NCBI RefSeq assembly: GCF_018332655.1
Contig: NZ_BOQL01000021.1
Coordinates: 310,001-374,000 of the forward strand
Length of the DNA stretch: 64,000 nucleotides
Origin: Actinoplanes auranticolor
Lineage (GTDB): Bacteria; Actinomycetota; Actinomycetes; Mycobacteriales; Micromonosporaceae
Reading direction: 5' to 3'
Part shown: in pieces, positions 33,478 through 41,704 of the stretch
Layout of the letters: each line of letters begins with the position of its first letter
Position numbering within the stretch: the stretch's first letter is position 1
Notes under the pieces: model-generated
What the model was told of the DNA's origin: nothing
Databases searched by the model: none
The model's input: the letters and a program-made list of their open reading frames with translations, nothing else
Position numbers and translations under genes: made by a program

Positions 33478-34788
33478 ATGACGACCGTCCACACTCCTGC
33501 CGCCCGGCCACCGGGCCCGCGCGGTCACCGTCTGCTCGGCAACGTCGTCGATTACGACAAGGACCGGGTGGCATTCCTGGAACGCTGCCGACGGGAATAC
33601 GGCGACGTCTTCTCCTTCGATCCCCGCACCGTCGTGATTGCCGATCCGGCATTGATACACGACATTCTCAGCCGGACCAACGACGACTTCCTGGCCGAGA
33701 CCGTGCCGCTGGCGGTGCGCACCGACGAGGAGGAGACCGCGGCCGGCGCGCAGCTGTGGATGACCGCGCGGCGCCGCGGCTGGCGGGGCCTGAACAGATC
33801 GGTGGCCGAGGCGCACGCCCTGCGGCTGCGCGCCATCTTCGAGCGGACCCTGCGGCAGGCCGGGCCCGGCGAGGTCGACGTGCTCGCCGTGATGAAGGAC
33901 TACGTCGGCCGGGCGATCGCCGACTTCTGCGTCAGCCGCGACGCCGAGGGTCTGCCGGCTGTCATCGCGGAGAACACCGAAGCTCTCGACCCGCTGTCCC
34001 GCAGCTCCTACATGGTGCCGCCGTGGTGGCCGTCGCGCCGGGTCCGGCGGTTCATCCGGGCGCGCGAGGCCACGGTCGAAGCGATCGCCGCGGTGGTGCG
34101 CCGGCGCCGGGCGGCCGGCCCACCCCGACCGGGCGTCGCCGAGGACCTGCTCGACGTGCTGCTCGCGGCGGACTCGCCCGCGCTCAGCGACGTGCAGATC
34201 GAACGCTTGATCCGGGGGATCATGCTGGCGGCGTACGGCGTCCCGGCGGCCGCCCTCACCTGGATCGTGCACGACCTCGCCGCCCACCCGCAGGTCCGCC
34301 GCGCGGTCGAGCGGGAGGCCACTGCCCACGACGCGGAAGTGGCGCCGTCGACGACCGCGCTGCCGTACACGGAAGCGTTCGTGAAGGAAGTCCTGCGGCT
34401 GCGCCCACCGACCTGGCTGATCGGCCGCACCGCGCGGCGGGCGACCACCCTGGGCGAATGGCAGCTCAATCCGGGCGACCAGATCCTCTTCAGCCTGTAC
34501 GCCCTGCACCGCGACGAACGATGGTGGCGCGACCCGGAGGCCCTCGACCCGCAACGGTGGCTGGAGCCGCACGGCCAGCAGCAGCGCCATACGTACCTGC
34601 CGTTCGGCGCGGGCCCCCGGGTCTGCGTCGGGACCCAGCTGGGGATGATCCAGCTGGTGCTGAGCACCTTCTGGCTGGCCCGGGAGTACGACGTGACGAT
34701 CACGCCCGGCCGCGGCGGCACCCCGGACTTCGGTGGCCTGCTGATCCCGCAGGGCCTGACCGCGACGTTCCGCCCGCGGGCGCAGTGA
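33478..34788 (+). CDS. Cytochrome P450, probable RiPP-crosslinking enzyme
   Basis: A 436-residue bacterial P450. ATG 33478 follows AAGGGGG. The ExxR motif is EVLRLR; the haem loop is YLPFGAGPRVCVGTQLG with the thiolate cysteine. The I-helix reads MLAAYGVPAAALTW, lacking the usual acid-alcohol pair (D/E-T) that delivers protons to oxygen; this is reported for some P450s that couple aromatic rings rather than hydroxylate. No ferredoxin or reductase is next door. The preceding aromatic-rich peptide gene makes peptide crosslinking the best hypothesis; an ordinary secondary-metabolite P450 is the alternative. Confidence 0.9.
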   Translation: MTTVHTPAARPPGPRGHRLLGNVVDYDKDRVAFLERCRREYGDVFSFDPRTVVIADPALIHDILSRTNDDFLAETVPLAVRTDEEETAAGAQLWMTARRRGWRGLNRSVAEAHALRLRAIFERTLRQAGPGEVDVLAVMKDYVGRAIADFCVSRDAEGLPAVIAENTEALDPLSRSSYMVPPWWPSRRVRRFIRAREATVEAIAAVVRRRRAAGPPRPGVAEDLLDVLLAADSPALSDVQIERLIRGIMLAAYGVPAAALTWIVHDLAAHPQVRRAVEREATAHDAEVAPSTTALPYTEAFVKEVLRLRPPTWLIGRTARRATTLGEWQLNPGDQILFSLYALHRDERWWRDPEALDPQRWLEPHGQQQRHTYLPFGAGPRVCVGTQLGMIQLVLSTFWLAREYDVTITPGRGGTPDFGGLLIPQGLTATFRPRAQ

Positions 34789-34792
34789 GCCT

Positions 34793-35440
34793 TCAATCAG
34801 CGAGCGGCGGCTCACTTGTCGTGGGTTTGTCAGAGGCCGGCGTCGTGGCGGCTGGCGGCGCGGTGGTCGGTGGCATGGTGGCCGTCGGAGTGGTGATCCG
34901 AGGCGTGGGCGTGGGGGTGGCGGGTTCGGGGCCGACCACGGTGTTGCCCAGCGAACCGCAGGTCGTCTTGCCGGTGCCGCGGCTGGTCCACCGGCACGTG
35001 TCGTAGACCCGCCCCGACGAGCTGCGCAACGTCGCCGTGTCCCCGGTGTTGTTCCAGATGTGCCAGCCCCGCTGCTGGTACAGCCGGGCGCTGTCCCGGG
35101 TGCCGTCCGGCTTGCGGCCGTTGGTCCCCTTGCCGGTGTGGACGTAGACCGTCTTCTTGGCCCCGATCACGTGGGCCGGGAAGGTGAACGTGTACCCGGC
35201 GGCGTCCTTGATGGTGAAACGGTCCAGCCGCGCGGAGAACGTCGAGTTGTTGTAGATCCGGACGAACTCGCCGTTGACGCTGCTGTTCGCGTTCGTGTCC
35301 GGGTTGCTGGGGGAGTCGAACTGGATGAGGTGGAACTGCAGGTTCGGCGTGGCGGCGTCGGCCGGCAGGGCGACGGCCACGGTCCCGAGGACGGCGGCGC
35401 CGGCTGCGGCGGCCACGGTGATGCGGAGACGGCGGTTCAT
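34793..35440 (-). CDS. Secreted lamin-tail-domain protein with Pro/Thr tail
   Basis: A 215-residue exported protein. The signal peptide (MNRRLRITVAAAAGAAVLG to ADAA) is followed by a lamin-tail/intermediate-filament-tail beta-sandwich: NGEFVRIYNNSTFSARLDRF, AKKTVYVHTGKGTN and WHIWNNTGDTATLRSSSG. The last 45 residues are Pro/Thr/Ala-rich and likely span the cell wall. Such domains are common in actinobacterial surface proteins; the role is unknown. Its stop lies 4 bases from the P450 stop (convergent). Confidence 0.85.
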   Translation of the reverse strand: MNRRLRITVAAAAGAAVLGTVAVALPADAATPNLQFHLIQFDSPSNPDTNANSSVNGEFVRIYNNSTFSARLDRFTIKDAAGYTFTFPAHVIGAKKTVYVHTGKGTNGRKPDGTRDSARLYQQRGWHIWNNTGDTATLRSSSGRVYDTCRWTSRGTGKTTCGSLGNTVVGPEPATPTPTPRITTPTATMPPTTAPPAATTPASDKPTTSEPPLAD

Positions 35441-35533
35441 GGCAGCCACGCTAAATGCGACACCCATGGACACTCGTCATGCGAAAGGCCACAGCCGGAC
35501 GGCCGTGCGGCGCCACGGTCGTCCTTTCGGCCG

Positions 35534-36505
35534 CTAGATGGTGACGACGAGCTTGCCCGGGTAGCGACCCGTCGCCAGGTCGCGGATCGCCTGGGCCGCG
35601 TCGGCCAGCGCGTAGCTGCGCCCCACCATCGGTGTGACCTGGCCCGACTCGATGAGTGCGGTCAGCTCGGCGAGCTGGTCGGCGCGCACCCGGGCGGTCA
35701 CGCCGCGCAGGTGCTGGCCCATGAACGGCGAGATCAGCGGCGCCGCCATCTGGCGCTGGAAGCCGCCCATGATCCGGCCCCGGGCGTGCCCGCCACCGAC
35801 GAGCGCGATGGTGGCGCGGGGCGTTGCCGCCCGCCGGAGCAGGGACAGCGGCCGGCTTCCCGCGGTGTCGATGATGACGTCGTACGCGGGGCCGTCCCGG
35901 TCGACCTCCTGCCGGGTGTAGTCGATGACGTCGTCGGCGCCCAGCGACCGGACCGTGTCGGCCTTGGCGGTGCTGCAGACTCCGGTCACGCTCGCGCCGT
36001 ACGCCTTGGCCAGCTGGACCGCGAACGAGCCGACGCCGCCGCCCGCGCCGGTGATCAGCACCCGCCGGCCGGCCCGCACGCCGCCGTCGCGGATGCTCTG
36101 CAACGCCGTGACGCCGGAGACCGGGGTGGCCGCCGCCTGCTCGAAGGTGATCGTGGCCGGCTTGGCGGCGAGCCGGTCCTCCTTCGCGGTCGCCTGCTCG
36201 GCGAACGAGCCGGTCTCACAGGTGCCGTAGACCTCGTCGCCCGGGCGGAAGCGGGTGACGCGGGCACCCACCGCGGTGACCACGCCGGCGACGTCCAGGC
36301 CGCGCACCGCCACCCGGGGCCGGCGCAGACCGAACGCCAGGCGCGCCGCGTACGGGCGGCCGGTCATGTAGATCCACACGCCCGGGTCCACAGCGGCCGC
36401 TCGGACCGCGATGAGCACTTCCCGCTCGCCGGGCGACGGGGGATCGACGTCGCGGAGCTCGAGCACGTCGGCTGAGCCGTACCGGTCCTGGGCGATGGCT
36501 TTCAT
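35534..36505 (-). CDS. Zinc-less NAD(P)-dependent alcohol dehydrogenase / quinone reductase (MDR)
   Basis: A 323-residue medium-chain reductase. AVDPGVWIYMTGRPY, VRGLDVAGVVTAVG, VLITGAGGGVGSFAVQLAKA (NADPH site) and DVIIDTAGSRPLSLLRR place it with plant-like/bacterial quinone oxidoreductases; catalytic zinc ligands are absent. Reduces quinones or enones. Coupled by a 4-base overlap to the upstream XRE gene, so a target of it. Confidence 0.88.
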   Translation of the reverse strand: MKAIAQDRYGSADVLELRDVDPPSPGEREVLIAVRAAAVDPGVWIYMTGRPYAARLAFGLRRPRVAVRGLDVAGVVTAVGARVTRFRPGDEVYGTCETGSFAEQATAKEDRLAAKPATITFEQAAATPVSGVTALQSIRDGGVRAGRRVLITGAGGGVGSFAVQLAKAYGASVTGVCSTAKADTVRSLGADDVIDYTRQEVDRDGPAYDVIIDTAGSRPLSLLRRAATPRATIALVGGGHARGRIMGGFQRQMAAPLISPFMGQHLRGVTARVRADQLAELTALIESGQVTPMVGRSYALADAAQAIRDLATGRYPGKLVVTI

Positions 36506-36735
36506 TGCTGCTCCTCGGGTTCGTCGGGGTACTGGAACACGTCGTCGAGCGGCGCCCGGAACACCCGGGCGATGCGGAAGGCCATCTCCAGCGACGGCGA
36601 GTAGCGCCCCTGCTCGATGGCGATCAGGGTCTGCCGGGTGACGCCGATCCGGTCGGCCAGCTCGGCCTGGGTCATCTCGCCGTGCGCGAACCGCAGCGCG
36701 CGGATGCTGTTGGTGACCTGCGTCGGCTTCACCAT
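36502..36735 (-). CDS. XRE family HTH regulator
   Basis: A 77-residue single-domain repressor: MTQAELADRIGVTRQTLIAIEQGRYSP is split across the HTH (recognition helix TRQTLIAIEQ) and ends acidic (PDEPEEQQ). It lies between the DUF2178-like membrane gene (7-base overlap) and the dehydrogenase. Small XRE proteins beside such membrane proteins are common in actinobacteria. It probably binds the TGT-N12-ACA sites upstream of the operon. Confidence 0.9.
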   Translation of the reverse strand: MVKPTQVTNSIRALRFAHGEMTQAELADRIGVTRQTLIAIEQGRYSPSLEMAFRIARVFRAPLDDVFQYPDEPEEQQ

Positions 36736-37157
36736 TGCGGCAGGCTCCGGCGGTACACGACCACCTTGGTGATGCCGCTGAGGACCGCCGACAGCACGAA
36801 GCACAGGTAGATGACGTTGGCGGTCCAGAAGGGGTCCCACCGCGCCATCGCCATTCCCATCGCGGCGACCGCGCCGATGACGACGAACGACTGGCCGACG
36901 TGCTCACCGAGCCGCCCGATCTCGCGGTCGCGGTCGTCGGTGAGGCGCGACGCCCGCGGATTGCCCACGGCCATCGCGATCTCGGCCACGATCGACGCGA
37001 CGATCGCGGCGCCGACCGTCCACAACAGAGCGCCCGCGTACGGCACCGAGGTCAGGGACCGTCCGTCGGTGCGGCTCGCGATGACGGCCACGTACGCGGT
37101 GTAGCTCAGGACGGCGACGACCAGCCTGATCCACGCTCGTTTCTCCTCGTGTGTCAC
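36729..37157 (-). CDS. DUF2178-like four-helix membrane protein
   Basis: A 142-residue membrane protein with about four helices, arranged as two hairpins around a charged loop (SRLTDDRDREIGRLGEHVGQ). The GTG start at 37157 follows GAAGGGG. First gene of the three-gene operon with the XRE regulator and dehydrogenase. Function unknown. Confidence 0.78.
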   Translation of the reverse strand: MTHEEKRAWIRLVVAVLSYTAYVAVIASRTDGRSLTSVPYAGALLWTVGAAIVASIVAEIAMAVGNPRASRLTDDRDREIGRLGEHVGQSFVVIGAVAAMGMAMARWDPFWTANVIYLCFVLSAVLSGITKVVVYRRSLPQW

Positions 37158-37172
37158 GGCGGGCCCCTTCGA

Positions 37173-37190
37173 TGTACAAAATTTTTGACA
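37173..37190. promoter_or_regulatory. Candidate operator TGT-N12-ACA, copy 1
   Basis: TGTACAAAATTTTTGACA lies 16 bases before the GTG of the membrane-protein operon, in a stretch far more AT-rich than anything nearby. Same TGT-AAAA-ACA outline as the copy at 37219. Likely XRE-repressor site overlapping the promoter. Confidence 0.55.
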
Positions 37191-37218
37191 TTTCGAAGGT
37201 AGCAAATTCTTGACACGA

Positions 37219-37236
37219 TGTCTAAAAAACTTTACA
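37219..37236. promoter_or_regulatory. Candidate operator TGT-N12-ACA, copy 2
   Basis: TGTCTAAAAAACTTTACA repeats the layout of copy 1, 46 bases further upstream (centre to centre). It extends to CGATGT/ACATCG arms. Two similar sites suggest cooperative binding. Confidence 0.55.
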
Positions 37237-37369
37237 TCGCGTGCATCCGGCCGCTCCGGGTGGCTGGTCACCGTGGCCGAGGTCTGCCGGAGGGGTCGAC
37301 TTCGCCGGTCATCCGGCGGCCGGGGCGGCCCTGCTCTCGCTGCTACCCCTGCTGGAGGCGGGCGGCTAA

Positions 37370-37565
37370 GGCCGCGCCGCGCAAGAAGCCGGACGTGCTG
37401 GTCGCCGACATGGCCTACGCCCACGACCCGACCCGCCGCGAGCTCCGTCGCCGCGGCATCGCCACACCATCCCGGAACGCACTGACCAGGTCGCCCGCCG
37501 GGCTGCCAAGGAGCGCCGCGGCGGCCGCCCGCCCCGACTTCGACACTGCTGCTCATCGCCGCTCT
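37370..37565 (+). pseudogene. IS5-type transposase remnant
   Basis: A translated piece reads KKPDVLVADMAYAHDPTRR then ELRRRGIA, the region of IS5/IS427-group DDE transposases around the second catalytic Asp. After a frame change near 37465 it continues as TIPERTDQVARRAAKERRGG then RPPR, the sequence expected before the catalytic Glu, and then shifts again. Neither the N- nor C-terminal domains nor terminal repeats are seen. It is a small relic of an old insertion. Confidence 0.65.
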
Positions 37566-37835
37566 GATGCGGCTCCGACGATCGGGCCGGACACAGCCTG
37601 GAAGGGCAGCACCGGAACAACGAACGGCAACGTTGCGGGCGTGGCCACCGGGAGTGCCGCCGGCTGTGTCGCGGGCTGCCTACGCCGGCGCGGCCGGCTC
37701 GGTGACGGCGTCCCGGCCGGCCTGCGAGGGGCCGCTTCGCCGGCCGAGCCCGATGACGATCGCCACGGCCTCTGCGCGGTGGTGACGTCCTTCCCATCGG
37801 TACGGGCGACCTGGGGCAGCCACCGGAACGAGCGG
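37566..37835. other. Gene-poor stretch after the IS remnant
   Basis: An open frame exists but the translation is low-complexity Gly/Ala/Arg sequence without family resemblance. With 37237-37369 (also without a gene) it flanks the transposase relic and looks like decayed DNA. Confidence 0.45.
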
Positions 37836-37872
37836 CGGTCACGAAGGATTCCGGGGGAGTCCTTCGTGACCG
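37836..37872 (-). terminator. Terminator of DUF4360 gene
   Basis: CGGTCACGAAGGA (37836-37848) and TCCTTCGTGACCG (37860-37872) form a perfect 13-bp stem with an 11-base loop, 30 bases downstream of the stop of the minus-strand DUF4360 gene. Confidence 0.75.
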
Positions 37873-37902
37873 TCAGTCGTGCCGCGGCGCGAGGCTACGG
37901 TG

Positions 37903-38544
37903 TCAGCACCGGATCCAGCTGAAGTTGAACAGGGTGTCGACGTCGCCCTCGCTCGAGCGCATCGACATGCTGCTGCGGGCGTTCGACGGGCCGGCGTCCA
38001 CCCGCAGCTCGGTGTTGACGTTGAGGACCTTCTGCTCCGAGCACGGGGTGTAGATCAGGGCGGGGGCGACGTCCCGGGTCGCCCAGTAGCCGTGGAGCGG
38101 GCCGGAGAACGTCTCGTCGTTGCTGTTGTTCGCCGACGATCCCTGCCAGTAGTAGTTGGTGCGCTGTAGGGCTGTCGCGCCGGCGTGGAGCCGGGCCCGG
38201 CCCCGGTAGTCCGCCTCGGCGACGGCGAAGGTCCAGCCCGCCGGCACGGTCACCAGCACGCCGACCTGGCAGTTCTTGCGTCGGTCGGTCGGGTCGGCGC
38301 TCCCGCCGGCCTCGGCCACGAAGTCGTGGTACCTGATCCGGAAGCCCGTCTTGTCGGAGTCGGCGATCACCGTGGCCGACCCGGGTGCGCATCCCGAGCC
38401 GTTGGCGGCTATCACCTCGACGGTGACGTTGCCGTCCGGGACGGCGGCGGCTTCGGCGTGCGCCGGCGTGGACAGCGACAGCGTAAGAACTGTGCCGAGT
38501 ACGGCGAGAACCGTATGTCTTACGCCGACGAAGCTCTTGATCAT
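37903..38544 (-). CDS. Secreted DUF4360 protein (paralogue 1)
   Basis: A 213-residue exported protein. The signal peptide ends near TPAHAEAA; GAGAGGAA precedes the ATG. The mature domain has VEVIAANGSGCAPGSATV, RRKNCQVGVLVTVPAGWTFA, TNYYWQGSS and KVLNVNTELRVD, with four cysteines likely in two disulfides. DUF4360 proteins are secreted by fungi and bacteria; function unknown. A divergent paralogue starts 420 bases away. Confidence 0.87.
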   Translation of the reverse strand: MIKSFVGVRHTVLAVLGTVLTLSLSTPAHAEAAAVPDGNVTVEVIAANGSGCAPGSATVIADSDKTGFRIRYHDFVAEAGGSADPTDRRKNCQVGVLVTVPAGWTFAVAEADYRGRARLHAGATALQRTNYYWQGSSANNSNDETFSGPLHGYWATRDVAPALIYTPCSEQKVLNVNTELRVDAGPSNARSSMSMRSSEGDVDTLFNFSWIRC

Positions 38545-38964
38545 GGTATTCCTCTCGTTTCGGCCGGTGCATTCTGGAAGGCTTCCAATATTAAACCCTG
38601 ATACTGCTTCACGCGGCGGACGGCGTTCGGTAGGGAATGTTAGCCAGCCGCCATGACCACCACAAGAATTGGTGTTCATCTATCTGAGTTGATGATCCAG
38701 ATTGCCTGCTCGGGCGCGTTATGCATGCTGCATGCGGCCGATTAGACGGATAAATCCAACAATCCGGCCGAGGTGTTCGCCCGAATAATCCGTGAAGATG
38801 GGGTGTGCGGCTTTGGGCGGCCGGCCGCAAAGAGGCAACCGCCTGTATGGCGCCTCCCAATTACCGCACAATGGGACCTCAGAATGTTTCATTGACGTCA
38901 GTCTATGACCGCCCATAACATCTGTCCCGCGTGTGCATTGTCGTCGTTACCCGAAGGGAGTTCC
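38545..38964. other. AT-enriched intergenic region between DUF4360 paralogues
   Basis: These 420 bases have no ORF with family resemblance and are clearly less GC-rich than the flanks. They contain promoters for the two divergent genes and, near 38733-38745, a small GCATG-CTG-CATGC-like dyad. Base composition suggests acquired DNA or a long regulatory region. Confidence 0.5.
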
Positions 38965-39609
38965 ATGCGTAAATTGCTGGTGCGTGGGGGAGCAGTGCTG
39001 GCGTTGCTCGCCGCCTCGTTGACCGCGGCCTCGCCCGCCTCGGCCGGAAGCCCGCTGGAGGACCCGCCGTCCGACCACATCGTCATCGACCTGGTCGCCA
39101 TGGCCGGGTCCGGTTGCCGGCCCGGTACGGCGGACGTCGCCATCTCACCGGACAACACCGCCTTCACCGCCATCTACAGCGACTACCTGGCCCAGGCCGG
39201 TCCGGGCATCGCCACCACCGAAGGCCGCAAGAACTGCCAGCTCAACGTGCTGGTCCACGTACCCCAGGGCTTCACCTTCGCGATCACCAAGGTGGACTAC
39301 CGCGGGTACGGCCTGCTCCAGCGCGGTGCCACCGCCTCGCAACGGGCGAACTACTACTTCCAGGGCATGAGCCAGAGCACCTTCACCACGCACCCGGTCA
39401 CCGCACCCCTGGACGACAACTGGTTCGCCAGTGACGAGGTTCCGGTCGCCGCGGTCGTCTGGCACCCGTGCGGGGAACTGCGCAATCTCAACATCAACAC
39501 CGAGCTGCGGGTCGCCAAGGGCACCTCGACGGACGCCAGCTTCCTGACCATGGACTCCGTCGACGGCAGCATCTCCACCACGTACCACTTCGCCTGGAGG
39601 CAGTGCTAG
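38965..39609 (+). CDS. Secreted DUF4360 protein (paralogue 2)
   Basis: A 214-residue exported protein with signal peptide MRKLLVRGGAVLALLAASLT to ASA; GAAGGGAG precedes the ATG. It keeps MAGSGCRPGTADVAIS, GRKNCQLNVLVHVPQGFTFA, ANYYFQGMS and LRNLNINTELRV, so the four cysteines align with those of paralogue 1. Followed by a strong palindromic terminator. Confidence 0.88.
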   Translation: MRKLLVRGGAVLALLAASLTAASPASAGSPLEDPPSDHIVIDLVAMAGSGCRPGTADVAISPDNTAFTAIYSDYLAQAGPGIATTEGRKNCQLNVLVHVPQGFTFAITKVDYRGYGLLQRGATASQRANYYFQGMSQSTFTTHPVTAPLDDNWFASDEVPVAAVVWHPCGELRNLNINTELRVAKGTSTDASFLTMDSVDGSISTTYHFAWRQC

Positions 39610-39632
39610 ACGATCGCCTCCTCAGCGCGCGT

Positions 39633-39664
39633 CGAGGGTCGCCGGACCGGTCCGGCGACCCTCG
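39633..39664. terminator. 32-bp perfect palindromic terminator
   Basis: CGAGGGTCGCCGGACC (39633-39648) is followed directly by its reverse complement (39649-39664). It lies between the convergent DUF4360 and response-regulator genes and serves both. Confidence 0.85.
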
Positions 39665-39680
39665 GCCGTGTCCCGGCTCG

Positions 39681-40361
39681 TCACGCCCCGCCCGGGCGGA
39701 TCAGGCCGCTCTCGTACGCGAAGACGACCAGCTGAGCCCGGTCGTGCGCGCCCAGCTTTCCCATCGTGCGGTTGATGTGGGTCTTCACCGTGTGCGGGCT
39801 CAGCGTCAGGTGCGCGGCGATGTCGCTGTTGGACAGCCCTGATCCCACCAGGCCCAGCACCTCCCGCTCCCGTTCGGTCAGCGCGGCGAGCCGGTGCGCG
39901 GAGATCTCCTGGCCGCGTTCCGGACGGGCCAGATAGCGGGCGATGAGGCTGCGGGTCGCCGCCGGGGTGAGCAGGGCGTCGCCGCGGTGAACGACCCGGA
40001 TGGCGTGCAGCAGTTCCTCCGGCTCCGCACTCTTGCCGAGGAACCCGCTGGCTCCGCTGCGCAACGCCGCGAAGACGTACTCGTCGATCTCGAACGTGGT
40101 CAGGATCAGCACCCGCACCCCGGCGAGGTCCTCGTCGGCGGTGATCAGCCGGGTCGCGGCCAGCCCGTCCAGCTCCGGCATCCGGATGTCCATCAGCACC
40201 ACGTCGGCGCGTGCCTCGCGGGCCAGGGTGACGGCCTCGGCGCCGGTGCGGGCCGTGCCGGCGACACACATGCCCGCAGTGGCGGCGATCAACGTCGCGA
40301 AGCTCGCCAGCAGCAGCGGCTGGTCGTCGGCGAGCAGCACCCGGATCGGTTCGTCGGTCAC
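39681..40361 (-). CDS. NarL/LuxR family response regulator
   Basis: A 226-residue regulator. Receiver domain: IRVLLADDQPLLLASF, phospho-acceptor in VVLMDIRMPELDG, switch Thr in ILTTFEIDEYV, Lys in FLGKSAEPEEL. C-terminal LuxR HTH: LTEREREVLGLVGSGLSNSD and SPHTVKTHINR. The GTG start overlaps the kinase stop by 4 bases. Confidence 0.95.
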   Translation of the reverse strand: MTDEPIRVLLADDQPLLLASFATLIAATAGMCVAGTARTGAEAVTLAREARADVVLMDIRMPELDGLAATRLITADEDLAGVRVLILTTFEIDEYVFAALRSGASGFLGKSAEPEELLHAIRVVHRGDALLTPAATRSLIARYLARPERGQEISAHRLAALTEREREVLGLVGSGLSNSDIAAHLTLSPHTVKTHINRTMGKLGAHDRAQLVVFAYESGLIRPGGA

Positions 40362-41542
40362 GCCGGGCGCCCCGCCGGCAGGACCGCGGTGACCCGGAAG
40401 CCGCCGCCGGTGGCCCAGGGGCCGGCCAGCAGGGTGCCGCCCAGCGCCGCCACACGTTCCCGCATCCCGACGATGCCGTGCGCGTCCGCCGCCGCCCCGG
40501 TCACCGCCGGTCCGGTCACCGCCGGGCCGTCGTTGTCGACGATCACCGTCAGCATCTCCCGCTCGCGACGCACGCTGAGCCGGACCTTCACCGGGCCGGC
40601 GTGCTTGCAGACGTTGGTCAGCGATTCCTGGACGACCCGGTAGGCCGTCACGTCCGCGGCCCAGGACAGGTGGGTCGTGTCGCCGTGCCGGTCGCAGGCG
40701 ATCCGCAGACCCGAGCGGGTGAATGAGTTCAGCAGGTCGTCGAGCGCGGCCAGGCCGACCGTGGGTTCCACGGGCGCGTTCTCGTCCCCGGGACGGCGCA
40801 GCAGCCCGACGGTGTCGCGCAGCTCCTCCAGGGCGGCCCGGCTGCCCTGCCGGATCCGGTCGAACGTCTCGCGTACCGGGGCGGGCTGGCCGGTCAGCAC
40901 GTGCCGGGCGACGCCCGCCTGCACGTTGATCAGCGCGAGGTGGTGACCGACGCTGTCGTGCAGGTCCCGGGCTATGCGCAGGCGTTCCTCGGTGAGCCGG
41001 CGCCGGGTCTCGGCCTCCCGGTCGCGCTCGGCGTCCTCGGCCCGCAGCAGCACCTCGGCCAGATAGGCGCGCCGGTTGCGCGACGCCTCGCCGGCGGCCA
41101 CGGCCAGGCCGCCGAGGGCGGCCAGGGCGACGTTCTCCGGTCCGAGCCAGCGGGCCGGCGCCCCGATCGTGTGGAACGCCCCGAGCGCCAGCACCAGCAG
41201 CCCGCCGACCAGCAGCGACCGCCGGCGGTCGCTGCTCTCGGCCACGGTGTAGAGCGCGACCAGGGGCGCGGCGAGGACCAGGATGTCGCCGGTCCCCGGC
41301 TGGTGGGCCAGGAACAGCTCGGCGGCCACCGTGCTGACCAGCAGGACCGGGTACGGCCAGCGCCGCCGCACCGCCAGGACCAGACACGCCACCGTCGCCG
41401 GCAGCACGGAACCGGGCCCGTCGAGATGACCCGGTCCCGCGGTGGTCAGCAGGGTCGCCACCCACACCAGGGCCGCGATCGCCCCGTCGGCGACGTGCGG
41501 GCGGTCGTGGGCCACCCGCCGCAGGTGGGCGATGACGTGCAT
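40358..41542 (-). CDS. HisKA_3 sensor histidine kinase (DesK-like)
   Basis: A 394-residue membrane kinase. About five hydrophobic segments in residues 15-150 form the sensor; the phospho-accepting histidine is in ARDLHDSVGHHLALINVQ, and ATPase motifs are VVQESLTNVCKHA (N-box) and DAHGIVGMRERV (G-box). Divergent from an ABC exporter pair 162 bases away, the usual layout when the system controls that exporter in response to membrane or drug stress. The start is uncertain by a few codons. Confidence 0.92.
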   Translation of the reverse strand: MHVIAHLRRVAHDRPHVADGAIAALVWVATLLTTAGPGHLDGPGSVLPATVACLVLAVRRRWPYPVLLVSTVAAELFLAHQPGTGDILVLAAPLVALYTVAESSDRRRSLLVGGLLVLALGAFHTIGAPARWLGPENVALAALGGLAVAAGEASRNRRAYLAEVLLRAEDAERDREAETRRRLTEERLRIARDLHDSVGHHLALINVQAGVARHVLTGQPAPVRETFDRIRQGSRAALEELRDTVGLLRRPGDENAPVEPTVGLAALDDLLNSFTRSGLRIACDRHGDTTHLSWAADVTAYRVVQESLTNVCKHAGPVKVRLSVRREREMLTVIVDNDGPAVTGPAVTGAAADAHGIVGMRERVAALGGTLLAGPWATGGGFRVTAVLPAGRPA

Positions 41543-41704
41543 GGCCACACCGTACGGCCGGCCGGCGTCCCGGCGCCTCCCCTCCCGGCGGCATCCCGGG
41601 CATACCGCGCCCGCGGTACGGCGAAGATGCCTCGCTGAGGCGACGAGATCGCGGGCGCAGCGGACGAGAGTGACCTCCGTTGCGCTTTCTACGAAGGGAC
41701 TTCG

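Noticed and set aside
37218..37922. 234-codon plus-strand frame beginning MSKKLYIACIRP
   Set aside because: It starts inside the AT-rich operator island, passes through the transposase remnant and ends in low-complexity sequence; a composite of decayed DNA.
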